From assembly GCA_031378345.1 (NCBI GenBank), contig JANNDY010000089.1:99042-163041 (forward strand): 64,000 bases of DNA, in the 5' to 3' direction. The translations under genes and the position numbers were made by a program. The stretch comes from Emticicia sp031378345. GTDB lineage: Bacteria > Bacteroidota > Bacteroidia > Cytophagales > Spirosomataceae. Numbering within the stretch: the stretch's first letter is position 1; every line of letters starts with the position of its first letter. The notes under the pieces are model-generated. The model was not told the DNA's origin and searched no databases. It saw nothing but the letters and a program-made list of their open reading frames with translations. Below, piece by piece: positions 8,091 to 17,365 of the stretch.

Positions 8091-11000
8091 TTAAAATTTA
8101 ATATTTACGCCTAAATTAATGACTCTTGACTGAGGATAATATTGACCATTATTATTAACATTTTCTGGGTCATAAACCTTCAATTTATCAATGGTAAATA
8201 AGTTGACTCCACTTGCATAAATTCTCATGCTACTAAAACCAACTTTTTTGCCAATTGTTTCAGGAATACTGTAACCCAACTCAAAGTTTTTCAAACGAAT
8301 ATAATCTGAACTTCTCAACCAATAAGTATTATTACCAGAATAATATTGGTCTGAACGATTTGCAATACGAGGGTGTATATCACTTGGATTATCAACTGTC
8401 CAGCGGTTTTCGTAAATATCAAGCAAATAGTTACCTATATTACCCATTTCGCCAGTACCCACATATTGTTTTGCTCCCGCAGCCCCTTGAATAAGGACAG
8501 TTAAATCGAAATTTTTGTATTGACCTCCAAGATTTACACCACCCTGAAACATTGGAAGTTGCGTAAAATCTGTTCTTACTTGGTCGTCGGGAGTAATTTT
8601 TCCGTCTTTGTTATAATCTTGGTATTTCATATCTCCCGGACGAAGTTCTTTTACGATTGCCGAATAATCAATGCCACGAGCATCAATGGCAGCTTGGTCT
8701 TTAAAAACACCATCATATATATAAGCCATGAAAGTATTCATTGGGCGACCAGTAGTTCTTTGATGCTCAGGGGCTCCTGGAGCTTCGTCCCAAAAATCAA
8801 CTTTGTTTTTTGCATAACCACCATTCAGGCTTACATTATATTTGAAATCTCCGATTTGGCTACGGTATCCTACTGTAAAGTCAAATCCTTTGTTTGAAAC
8901 CTCGCCAATGTTTTGTGCAGGAAGTGAAATACCTGTTGATTGAGGTACAGAAGCATTTTTGAACCAAAGAATTTTTGTTCTTTTATTAGAAAAATAATCT
9001 AATTCAAAACTTATTTTTCCATTAAATAACTGTCCTTCTAAGCCAATATTTGAGTTTGAAGCTACTTCCCAAGTAATATTTTCGTTGGGTAAACGAGTTT
9101 CAAACAATGTTTTCTGCTCGGCATCTCCCAAAATATAGCTACGGAAGCCATAAGTAGAAAGATATTGATAAGTGGCTGCAGTACCTGAGTTTGGCAAATT
9201 TACTTGGTCATTACCCAATTGACCCCACGAGCCTCTTAGTTTCAAGAAGTTAATAAACGTTAGCGGCTTCATGAAACTTTCTTCTGACATCACCCAACCA
9301 GCCATTACGCCAGGGAAGAAACCATAGCGAGTTGCTTTCGGGAATCTATCTGAACCATCATATCTCCACAAAAACTCAAGTAAATATTTTTCTTTAAAAT
9401 TATAAGCCGCTCGACCAAAATAGTTGATACGTGCAGTTTCAAAACCACCACCACCATTATTTCTTTCTAAGTCACCACCAGCAAACATTTGATCAAGTGC
9501 TGGGGAAATAAAGTAACGTCTGAAAGCACTAAAGTTATTACCATCAATGGTTTCTTTGTTTGTTCCTGCCAAAACAGTTACGTTATGGTCAGACCCAAAC
9601 TTACGCTCATACGACAATACACCACCAAGCAAAATATTGAGCTGGTCGTCAAAAGATTGGTTTAAGTTTGGCTCAGAAGGACCACGCTTACTTGCCACTA
9701 ATTTAGGTGTGGTACCATCTGCTTCAAAACCCGAACCTTGCTGGTACAAAGTCCATGGAATTTGCCACAATTTTCTATTCCCTAATCTTTTATCAATCGC
9801 TGCTGTTCCTGTAAATTTCAACCCTTGTACCCAAGGGATTTTTATATCAAGCGAGCCATTCGATTGAATATAATCTTGTTTTTGGCGGTCATAGCCTGAC
9901 AAATCAGTAGTGATTACGACTGGATTTTCTCCATTTTCAATATCAGGACCGGGCAGACCATTGGGCCAATAAGCTTGTTGCTGAGGTTTTCCTCTCATTT
10001 GCATTCTGAAAATTGCACCTGCCGCACGAGTAGGATAATTACGAGCTTCTTCACGAACTAATAACCCAACGTTTAGGTCAACATATTTATTGATTTTGGC
10101 ATCTAAATTCAAACGCATATCATATTGCTGATATGCAGTTGCAGATTTTTTATAATACCCATCTTGATTTTGATAACCCAAAGATGCCAAATATTTCACG
10201 TTTTCTGTACCACCAGAAATCTGTAAATTATGTTGAGTTTGAGGCGACCAAGGCTTCAAAGTTGCATCATACCAATTGGTATTTGGGTGAAGCCAAGGGT
10301 CAGAACCATCTCCATATTGTTGAATATCTTTTGGTGTAAAAGGAGCTTTTCTAATTGTACCATCTGGGCGTTTAAATTCTCCTGTTGACTTGTATGCTGC
10401 ATTTGCACCCGCCCACTCACTTACTGGTAAAGCATAAATGTCAAGGTCGTTGAGCATGCTTGTATATTGAGCCGCATTTGCCAATTTAGGTATAACCGTT
10501 GGCTGAGAAAACCCTTGATTTGCAGAATACGAAATAACAGGCTTTCCTGTTTTTCCACGCTTTGTTGTTATCAAAATTACACCATTGGCAGCACGAGAAC
10601 CATAAATGGCAGCGGAAGCATCTTTCAAGACTGAAACACTTTCGATGTCATTTGGGTTAATTCGGTCAAGTCCGCCTGCACGATTCGGAATACCATCAAC
10701 AACGATAAGAGCATCACCATTGTTCAAAGTATTTGAGCCACGAATACGAATTGCCGAACCATCAGCACCAGGCTCTCCACTTCTGTTTACCGCCACAACT
10801 CCAGCCATACGACCAGCAATTGAGTTACTAAGGTTTACCACAGGCGATTTGATTAAATCTGTGCCTTTTACCGAAACTACTGAACCAGAAACAGTTGCTT
10901 TTTTCTGTGTTCCATAACCTACCACAATGACTTCTCCCAAAGCCTTAGTATCGGTTTTCAAACCTACGTTAATGGTAGATTGGTTGCCAACCGTAACTTC

Positions 11001-11285
11001 TTGAGGCTCGTAACCAACAATACTAAAGACCAAAACGGCTTTGCTGTCGGCAACTGAGAGCGAATACTCACCATTTGCATCTGTTGTTGTACCTTTTTGA
11101 GTTCCTTTAATGAGGATACTTACACCGGGAAGGGTTTCGCCTTTTTCGGCGTCTGTTACTTTTCCTGTAATTTTTTGTTCGAGTATTTTACCAGAACTGG
11201 GTTTTGCTGAAACATTGGGGGTTGCTAATGCTCCAATTGCTCCAAGAAGAAGTACGACAAAGGCTCGTAGAGTAAATTTTTTCAT
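8091..11285 (-). CDS. SusC/RagA family TonB-dependent outer-membrane transporter (pair 1)
   Basis: TonB-dependent channel that imports oligosaccharides delivered by its SusD partner. It has 1064 residues: a signal peptide (about 1-28), a carboxypeptidase-regulatory-like domain at about 38-115 (ITGKVTDAEKGETLPGVSI), the SusC signature and TonB-box area (GEVIVVGYGTQKK) near residue 120, a plug domain to about 245 (KDASAAIYGSRAANGVILIT), and a beta-barrel ending in the aromatic-rich strand SRVINLGVNIKF. The first cistron of a susC1-susD1 unit, it diverges from the paralogous susC2 at 12016. One operator-like palindrome lies 166 bases upstream of its ATG. Confidence 0.97.
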   Translation of the reverse strand: MKKFTLRAFVVLLLGAIGALATPNVSAKPSSGKILEQKITGKVTDAEKGETLPGVSILIKGTQKGTTTDANGEYSLSVADSKAVLVFSIVGYEPQEVTVGNQSTINVGLKTDTKALGEVIVVGYGTQKKATVSGSVVSVKGTDLIKSPVVNLSNSIAGRMAGVVAVNRSGEPGADGSAIRIRGSNTLNNGDALIVVDGIPNRAGGLDRINPNDIESVSVLKDASAAIYGSRAANGVILITTKRGKTGKPVISYSANQGFSQPTVIPKLANAAQYTSMLNDLDIYALPVSEWAGANAAYKSTGEFKRPDGTIRKAPFTPKDIQQYGDGSDPWLHPNTNWYDATLKPWSPQTQHNLQISGGTENVKYLASLGYQNQDGYYKKSATAYQQYDMRLNLDAKINKYVDLNVGLLVREEARNYPTRAAGAIFRMQMRGKPQQQAYWPNGLPGPDIENGENPVVITTDLSGYDRQKQDYIQSNGSLDIKIPWVQGLKFTGTAAIDKRLGNRKLWQIPWTLYQQGSGFEADGTTPKLVASKRGPSEPNLNQSFDDQLNILLGGVLSYERKFGSDHNVTVLAGTNKETIDGNNFSAFRRYFISPALDQMFAGGDLERNNGGGGFETARINYFGRAAYNFKEKYLLEFLWRYDGSDRFPKATRYGFFPGVMAGWVMSEESFMKPLTFINFLKLRGSWGQLGNDQVNLPNSGTAATYQYLSTYGFRSYILGDAEQKTLFETRLPNENITWEVASNSNIGLEGQLFNGKISFELDYFSNKRTKILWFKNASVPQSTGISLPAQNIGEVSNKGFDFTVGYRSQIGDFKYNVSLNGGYAKNKVDFWDEAPGAPEHQRTTGRPMNTFMAYIYDGVFKDQAAIDARGIDYSAIVKELRPGDMKYQDYNKDGKITPDDQVRTDFTQLPMFQGGVNLGGQYKNFDLTVLIQGAAGAKQYVGTGEMGNIGNYLLDIYENRWTVDNPSDIHPRIANRSDQYYSGNNTYWLRSSDYIRLKNFELGYSIPETIGKKVGFSSMRIYASGVNLFTIDKLKVYDPENVNNNGQYYPQSRVINLGVNIKF

Positions 11286-11450
11286 AGAAGATTTAGATTT
11301 TTAAGGTTGAAAATGTTTAAGATTAAAAAGTCATTAAAATTAAATTAAAATATTTTAATAAAAAAAAATATTTAAAAATATATATTGTAATTTATTATAA
11401 TTCGGGTAGTTTCCTCTTAAAAATACTTAATACATCGCTGTATTTGAAGT

Positions 11451-11464
11451 TGCAAATGTTTGCA
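11451..11464 (-). promoter_or_regulatory. LacI-type operator-like palindrome upstream of susC1
   Basis: The site reads TGCAAATGTTTGCA on the plus strand, with perfect six-base arms. It is 166 bases before the susC1 ATG. Unlike the galK and susC2 regions, I see no second site 42 bases away. Confidence 0.6.
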
Positions 11465-11660
11465 CTAAATGTTGTAATTTCAATTTAATTTTGAACTATT
11501 TGAATATATTTATTTGAAAAGTGAAATTTATATTTATGATTTTTAATCGAATTTTGGGAAAGTTATTTTTTATTGAGCATGTCAAATTTTCATTTTAAAA
11601 TGATTTATCTAAAACAATTACTTACCAAAACCAAATTCTGTGCAAAAAAAGGTGAATCTG

Positions 11661-11674
11661 TGCAAACCTTTGCA
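11661..11674 (+). promoter_or_regulatory. LacI-type operator-like palindrome upstream of susC2 (distal)
   Basis: The site is TGCAAACCTTTGCA; with one flanking base each side, GTGCAAA and TTTGCAC are perfect arms. It lies 28 bases before the second site at 11703, the same gap as in the galK region. Confidence 0.65.
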
Positions 11675-11702
11675 CGTGATTTAGTAATGATAAATACTCA
11701 CA

Positions 11703-11716
11703 TTCAAACGATTGCA
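11703..11716 (+). promoter_or_regulatory. LacI-type operator-like site upstream of susC2 (proximal)
   Basis: TTCAAACGATTGCA is identical, in the direction of transcription, to the galK-proximal site at 2656-2669. The identity runs on into the flank (TTCAAACGATTGCACA in both). Confidence 0.6.
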
Positions 11717-12015
11717 CAAGCATTTTAATCTAATCTTTAACATGAATAGTGCAAATGATTCTTGTATAGTTTATACTTTTATTGCAATTTGCACTTAATT
11801 AAATGTAAATATTGAATAATTACTTAACTGATTTTTCTCTAAATTTTTACGATATTTTTTAATGCATTGTTCATGCTGTTTTTTGAATTATTCAAACTCC
11901 AGTTCGTATTTCTATCATAGTTCTAAGTCTGCCTGTTCAGTATTGGTATTTTTTCCAATAAGATTTTTGAAATTACTTAAATTTAGATGAATTAAACCTA
12001 CTCAAAACAAAAATC

Positions 12016-15000
12016 ATGATTAATTTTACTCCGTGGAATCATCACAATAGAAGGAAAAGCCTTCTTTTGCTGATGCTTACCTTTTCAATTTTTACAAATG
12101 CAATTGCCCAAAATATCAAAGGAAAAGTATCCGATGACAAAGGGCAATCCCTTCCTGGCGTAAGCGTAGTGGTCAAAGGTACAAATGTTGGTAGTGCAAC
12201 TGACGCCAATGGCGATTACTCAGTTGCTGCAGGGAAAACCGCTACCTTGGTCTTTACTTACATCGGTTTTATTTCTCAAGAAATAGCTGTAAACAACCAA
12301 ACTACAATTAATGCAAGTCTTGCCGAAGATACAAAAGCACTTGGCGAGGTAGTTGTTGTAGGTTATGGAACTCAGAAAAAAGTTACTGTAACGGGTGCAG
12401 TCGTTCAAGTACAAGGTGATAAAATCATTAAGTCGCCAGCAACTGATATTACAAACTCATTGGCAGGTCGTTTGCCGGGTTTGGTGGTTATCCAAACAAG
12501 TGGTGAGCCTGGAAATGATGGAGCAAAAGTTTCGATTCGTGGTACTAATACACTTGGAAACAATAGCCCACTAATTGTCATTGACGGAATTCCTGACAGA
12601 GATGGAGGCTTGGGTCGTTTGAGCCCTCGTGATATCGAAACTATTTCAGTCTTGAAAGATGCTTCTGCTGCAATCTATGGTGCGAGAGCTGCCAATGGTG
12701 CTATTTTGGTTACAACTAAACGAGGTAAAGCAGGTAAGCCATCTATCACTTATGATTTTAACCAAGGTTTTTCTCAGCCAACAAGAGTTCCACAAATGGC
12801 AAACTCGTCGGAATATGCTGCAATTATGAACGAATTGCCTATTTATAAGTCAATTCCAGCAGGAGAGTGGGGAGCAGCTTGGAGTAGTATAAAATCAACA
12901 GGTGCTTATAAATCTCCAACGGCAGGTGTAAGTGCTTTGAGTGCAAACTTTAGCCCAGAAGCAGTAAAAGGATATGCAGCTGGAAACGACCCTTGGCGTT
13001 ACCCAAATACAGATTGGTTTGGTGATGCTTTCGAAACTTGGGCTCCACAATCACGCCATAACTTACAGTTATCTGGCGGTAGTGAAAGTCTTCGTTATAT
13101 GGCATCTTTGGGTTATGTGAATCAAGATGCTATCTATAAAAACTCAGCAACTCGCTTTCAACAATACAATTTCAGAACTAATTTAGATGCGAAAATTAAT
13201 AAATACATTAATACCAATATCGGTATTATGGTAAGAAGAGAGCAACGCAGAAGACCAACTGAAGATGTAGGTTCAATTTTTAGAATGTTGATGCGTGGTC
13301 GCCCGACAGAGCCAGAAGTTTGGCCCAATGGTCAGCCAGGTCCAGACATTGAAAATGGTCAAAATCCTTATGTAATCACTACAAATGCAACTGGTTATAT
13401 TGATAATCCAACTGATTATACTCAAATCAATGGTGCAGTAAATATCACTAATCCTTGGGTAGATGGTTTGAAATTGACTCTTTCAGGAGCGGTTGATAAG
13501 AGTAGTGGTACACGAAAAATATGGCAAACACCTTGGTCATTGTACTATTGGGACAAGAAAACTTTTGAAGCTGATGGAGTTACACCTAAGTTGGAAGGAG
13601 CTGTACGTTCTAATTTTAAAGACCCAAGGCTAACTCAAGAGTATAGCACTGTTTTGAATACAAATATGTCTGCAATGCTGACTTATGAAAAGAAAATCGG
13701 TGATAACAATTTGAGTTTCTTGGCTGGAGTTACCAAAGAGATTTTCAAAGGTGAAGGCTTCGGTGCTTTCAGAAGAAATTATATTTCTCCTGCAATTGAC
13801 CAAATTTTTGCTGGTGGTTCGCTACAACAAAATACAACAGGTAGTGCTTATAACAGAGCAAGATTGGGCTATTATGGTCGTGCTCAATATAACTACAAAG
13901 AAAAATATTTGGTAGAAGCAATCTTCCGTAATGATGGTTCGTACATCTTCCCAGAGGCAAGTAGATTTGGATTTTTCCCTGGATTATTAGTTGGTTGGAA
14001 CTTGACAAACGAAAGTTTCTTCAAAGTAAAAGGCATTGATTATTTAAAACTTCGTGCTTCTTATGGGCAAATGGGTAATGACCAAGTTGCATTTGATAGA
14101 AATGGTAATGGTACGGTTGATGATGGTGAATTGCAAGAATATGCGTTCTTATCAACTTATGGTTTTGGACAATACCCTATTAATAGTCAGGTTGTTACAA
14201 CATTGAGAGAAACAGTTTTAGCAAACCCTAATTTTACTTGGGAAAGAGCCACCAACTATAATATTGGTTTAGATGGAACGTTTTTTAATAGCAAACTTGA
14301 TTTGACCTTGGAGTATTTCATTAATAGAAGAGACCAAATATTGATTCAAAAAACAGGTTCTACGCCTTCATCATCTGGTATCAATTCATTGTTGCCACCA
14401 GTAAATGCAGGAAAAGTTAATAACCGTGGCTTTGAATTTAATTTAGGTTACAATGGTAAAGCAACAAATGACCTTACTTTCAGAGCAGGAATCAATGGTG
14501 GTTATGCTAAAAATAAAGTTATCTTTATGGACGAAATCCCAGGAGCTCCATCTTACCAGTTACAAGAAGGAAAACCTATTCGCTCTTATTTAGTTTATAA
14601 ATCAGATGGTGTATTTAAAGATGCTGCAGCAATTGATGCAAACAAAATTAACTATTCTGAAGTTACTAATAAGTTGATTCCCGGTGATATGAGATTTGTA
14701 GATCACAATGGTGATGGTAAAATCACAGGCGATGATAGAGTTAGATTAGACCAAAACGATACACCAACGTTCAACTTTGGAGCAACTCTTGATTTGAGAT
14801 ATAAAGGTTTTGACCTAAATGTTTTGTTTCAAGGTGCTACGGGTGCAGCAATTCGTATCCAAACAGAATCTGGTGATATTGGTAATTTCTTGAAATATTC
14901 TTATGACAATCGTTGGTCAATTGATAATCCAAGCAGCGAGCATCCTCGTTTGGCAAGTAGAGGCGATACCTATTTTACAGGTGGAAACTACGGAAATAAC

Positions 15001-15237
15001 ACTTATTATTTGTTTAGCAAAAATTATGTTCGTTTGAAAAACTTAGAATTAGGTTATAATTTACCGGCAGCTCTTGTTCAGAAAGCTCACTTAGGAAGTC
15101 TAAGAGTTTATGTAAATGGCTTGAATTTATTCACCATTGATAAAAACAAAGTATTTGACCCAGAGGCAACAGCTTCAAGTGGTGTTTATTACCCACAATC
15201 TCGTGTAATTAACACAGGTTTAACTTTAACATTCTAA
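12016..15237 (+). CDS. SusC/RagA family TonB-dependent outer-membrane transporter (pair 2)
   Basis: TonB-dependent outer-membrane importer of 1073 residues, paralogous to the SusC at 8091-11285 over its whole length. A signal peptide (to about residue 32, ending TNAIAQ) precedes a carboxypeptidase-regulatory-like domain (IKGKVSDDKGQSLPGVSVVV). The SusC signature (GEVVVVGYGTQKK), plug (KDASAAIYGARAANGAILVT) and barrel follow, with the terminal strand SRVINTGLTLTF. Shared stretches such as VWPNGQPGPDIENG and YWPNGLPGPDIENG show recent common origin with pair 1. Its susD2 partner starts 82 bases downstream. The paired operator-like sites 300-355 bases upstream suggest control together with galK. 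Confidence 0.97.
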   Translation: MINFTPWNHHNRRKSLLLLMLTFSIFTNAIAQNIKGKVSDDKGQSLPGVSVVVKGTNVGSATDANGDYSVAAGKTATLVFTYIGFISQEIAVNNQTTINASLAEDTKALGEVVVVGYGTQKKVTVTGAVVQVQGDKIIKSPATDITNSLAGRLPGLVVIQTSGEPGNDGAKVSIRGTNTLGNNSPLIVIDGIPDRDGGLGRLSPRDIETISVLKDASAAIYGARAANGAILVTTKRGKAGKPSITYDFNQGFSQPTRVPQMANSSEYAAIMNELPIYKSIPAGEWGAAWSSIKSTGAYKSPTAGVSALSANFSPEAVKGYAAGNDPWRYPNTDWFGDAFETWAPQSRHNLQLSGGSESLRYMASLGYVNQDAIYKNSATRFQQYNFRTNLDAKINKYINTNIGIMVRREQRRRPTEDVGSIFRMLMRGRPTEPEVWPNGQPGPDIENGQNPYVITTNATGYIDNPTDYTQINGAVNITNPWVDGLKLTLSGAVDKSSGTRKIWQTPWSLYYWDKKTFEADGVTPKLEGAVRSNFKDPRLTQEYSTVLNTNMSAMLTYEKKIGDNNLSFLAGVTKEIFKGEGFGAFRRNYISPAIDQIFAGGSLQQNTTGSAYNRARLGYYGRAQYNYKEKYLVEAIFRNDGSYIFPEASRFGFFPGLLVGWNLTNESFFKVKGIDYLKLRASYGQMGNDQVAFDRNGNGTVDDGELQEYAFLSTYGFGQYPINSQVVTTLRETVLANPNFTWERATNYNIGLDGTFFNSKLDLTLEYFINRRDQILIQKTGSTPSSSGINSLLPPVNAGKVNNRGFEFNLGYNGKATNDLTFRAGINGGYAKNKVIFMDEIPGAPSYQLQEGKPIRSYLVYKSDGVFKDAAAIDANKINYSEVTNKLIPGDMRFVDHNGDGKITGDDRVRLDQNDTPTFNFGATLDLRYKGFDLNVLFQGATGAAIRIQTESGDIGNFLKYSYDNRWSIDNPSSEHPRLASRGDTYFTGGNYGNNTYYLFSKNYVRLKNLELGYNLPAALVQKAHLGSLRVYVNGLNLFTIDKNKVFDPEATASSGVYYPQSRVINTGLTLTF

Positions 15238-15319
15238 AACAATTGTGCTAATGTGCTTGTTATAAGCAAATTACACTATTGAAAATAGATAAATTTTAAA
15301 AAATTAATTTATAAAAAAA

Positions 15320-17197
15320 ATGAAAAATCTCAAAATAAAAGTAGGACTGATTGCTGCAGCAATGGCTTTTGCTTTATCATGCGACAAGGAGTTTTTGAAT
15401 ACCAAGCCACTTGATAAAATTTCAAGTACAGCTACTTGGTCTGATGGTCCGCTTGCCGAAGCATTTGTATTCAATGTTTATTCGTTTTTGGGTTATGGTG
15501 GTTTTGAAGAGCAAGCTCTTGCTGCCTATACCGACGAAGCGATGTTTACACACTCAGGTAGAAACATCAATACATTCACAGAAGGCTCGGAAAGTCCTAC
15601 AAATATAGGCTGGCAAAGTGCTACCTACGAATGGGGAAATATGTATCTGGCTATCAGACAGGCAAATGTCGCTCTTGAAAATTTGCCAAAAGCAACTTTT
15701 ACTGATGCAGCCTTGAAAGAAAAATTGACTGGAGAAGTCTATTTCTTGAGAGCATATTATTATCACCAATTGTTAAGATTTTATGGTGGTGTGCCATTGA
15801 TTAGCAAATCTTATGGTTTAGATGAAGATTATACAGTTGCTCGTAGTTCTTATGATGATTGCGTGAAATTTATTGTAAGCGACCTCGACAATGCCATCAA
15901 ATTATTGACTGGCAAAGGTACAACACCAGGAAGAACTTCAAGCGTAGCAGCAATGGCTTTAAAAGCTCGTGTTTTGCTTTATGCAGCAAGTGATTTGCAT
16001 GATGGACCAACTGTAAAGCTTAAATCACCAACTTTGGGTGGTTATGCAAACTTAGACCTAATTGCTTATACTTCTGGCGACCGTGTTGCAAGATGGAATG
16101 CTGCAAAAGTAGCTGCAAAAGCAGTTTTGGATGCAACTTCAGGCTATAAATTAAACTTAACTGCTCCTGTTTCGGTAGAAGAAGGTAAGAATAATTATAT
16201 ATCAATTGCAATGGGTGGACAAAGTGGTATTGGTGATGCTTCGGCAGCTTCTGAACTAATTTTGCAACGTACGCATACTGCACTTTATGTAGCAGAAGAT
16301 AACTGGCCTTTGGGTGGAATTCACTATGGTATCAATAATGGACCAAATGGCTACCACAACTGGGCAGGAAATACGCCAATTCAAAACTTAGTTGATGACT
16401 ATGAAATGATGGACGGAACTAAATTCGATTGGAATAAGCCAGCACAAAAAGCAGCTCCTTTTGAGAACAGAGACCCACGTTTTTATGCAACTGTTTTGTA
16501 TGACGGAGCTACTTGGAAGCCAAGACCTTCGGACGTAGCAGGTTTAGACCCTGTGAATCAAATACAAACAGGTTATTATGATGATGGTGCAGGTGGAAAA
16601 ATCAATGGAATAGATACAAGAGAGTCAGCGATTGAAAACTGGAATGGTAGCCGTACGCACTATTATACGCGTAAATTCATTGACTCAAACCCTGCCATTG
16701 CCGACAATCAGTCATCGGCACAAGTGATTCCTTGGCCCTTCATCAGATATACTGAAATGGCGTTGAGCTATGCTGAAGCTGCCATCGAAACTGGCGACGA
16801 AGCAGCAGCTACATTGTGGATTAACCGAATCAGATTCCGTGCAGGTATGCCAGCAATTACTGATAAAGGTGCTGCTTTGAAAGCAAGATTGCAGAATGAA
16901 AGAAGAATTGAACTTGTATATGAAGAGCATCGTTATCATGATGCACGTCGTTGGATGGTTGCTCCTACAACTGTTGGAAGAGGCATTAAGACTATAAACG
17001 TTGATGCAAAACTTAAAGCAGGTGCAAAAGCTGCCAAAACTTATAAGTACGACAAAACAAATTATACTTATACTTATACAGTGCAGGATGATACATCAAA
17101 CGAAACCCGTAAATGGAACGATAAAATGTATTATAGAGTATTAAGTAGAGATGAACTTCAACGTAATTCAAAATTAGTTCAGAATGCAGGGTATTGA
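15320..17197 (+). CDS. SusD/RagB family outer-membrane glycan-binding lipoprotein (pair 2)
   Basis: Substrate-capturing surface lipoprotein of the second SusC/SusD complex, 625 residues. The lipobox ends at Cys21 (FALSC), followed by the typical start DKEFLNTKPLDKISSTATWSD. TPR-like helices (GEVYFLRAYYYHQLLRFYGG) and the conserved C-terminal region NERRIELVYEEHRYHDARRW are present. It pairs with the SusC immediately upstream and is paralogous to the SusD at 6222-8078. A strong terminator follows 70 bases after the stop, so pair 2 is a two-gene transcription unit. Substrate specificity cannot be read from the sequence. Confidence 0.96.
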   Translation: MKNLKIKVGLIAAAMAFALSCDKEFLNTKPLDKISSTATWSDGPLAEAFVFNVYSFLGYGGFEEQALAAYTDEAMFTHSGRNINTFTEGSESPTNIGWQSATYEWGNMYLAIRQANVALENLPKATFTDAALKEKLTGEVYFLRAYYYHQLLRFYGGVPLISKSYGLDEDYTVARSSYDDCVKFIVSDLDNAIKLLTGKGTTPGRTSSVAAMALKARVLLYAASDLHDGPTVKLKSPTLGGYANLDLIAYTSGDRVARWNAAKVAAKAVLDATSGYKLNLTAPVSVEEGKNNYISIAMGGQSGIGDASAASELILQRTHTALYVAEDNWPLGGIHYGINNGPNGYHNWAGNTPIQNLVDDYEMMDGTKFDWNKPAQKAAPFENRDPRFYATVLYDGATWKPRPSDVAGLDPVNQIQTGYYDDGAGGKINGIDTRESAIENWNGSRTHYYTRKFIDSNPAIADNQSSAQVIPWPFIRYTEMALSYAEAAIETGDEAAATLWINRIRFRAGMPAITDKGAALKARLQNERRIELVYEEHRYHDARRWMVAPTTVGRGIKTINVDAKLKAGAKAAKTYKYDKTNYTYTYTVQDDTSNETRKWNDKMYYRVLSRDELQRNSKLVQNAGY

Positions 17198-17267
17198 TTA
17201 GGTATGAAGTAAGATATATGATGTATTGAAAATTTACATATAACCTACATCATAGCTCATATATAAT

Positions 17268-17303
17268 AAAAAAATCTATCTCTTTATTGAGGTAGATTTT
17301 TTT
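17268..17303 (+). terminator. Rho-independent terminator after susD2
   Basis: A 15-base stem (17268-17282 with 17289-17303, one U-G pair) has a six-base TTTATT loop. The right arm ends in seven T residues and is followed by TATTTT. It separates susC2-susD2 from the downstream PAP2-FG-GAP-CotH genes. The A-rich left arm could also let it work on the minus strand. Confidence 0.9.
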
Positions 17304-17365
17304 ATTTTCAAGATTATTTTGGAAATAATTTCTTATTTTTAGGTTTCAAAAAAACATTTTTAGAT

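Larger units (their letters stand above)
11286..12015. other. 730-bp divergent regulatory region between two susC genes
   Basis: There is no convincing gene here; the DNA is strongly AT-rich. It holds three 14-base operator-like palindromes (11451-11464, 11661-11674, 11703-11716). Half-sites of the GTGCAAA type lie at 11639-11646 and 11749-11755, and a tight palindrome TGCAATTTGCA is at 11783-11793. I found no exact TAnnTTTG box with a well-spaced -33 element for either susC gene. The susC2 leader after the last operator would be long, about 300 bases. Confidence 0.8.
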
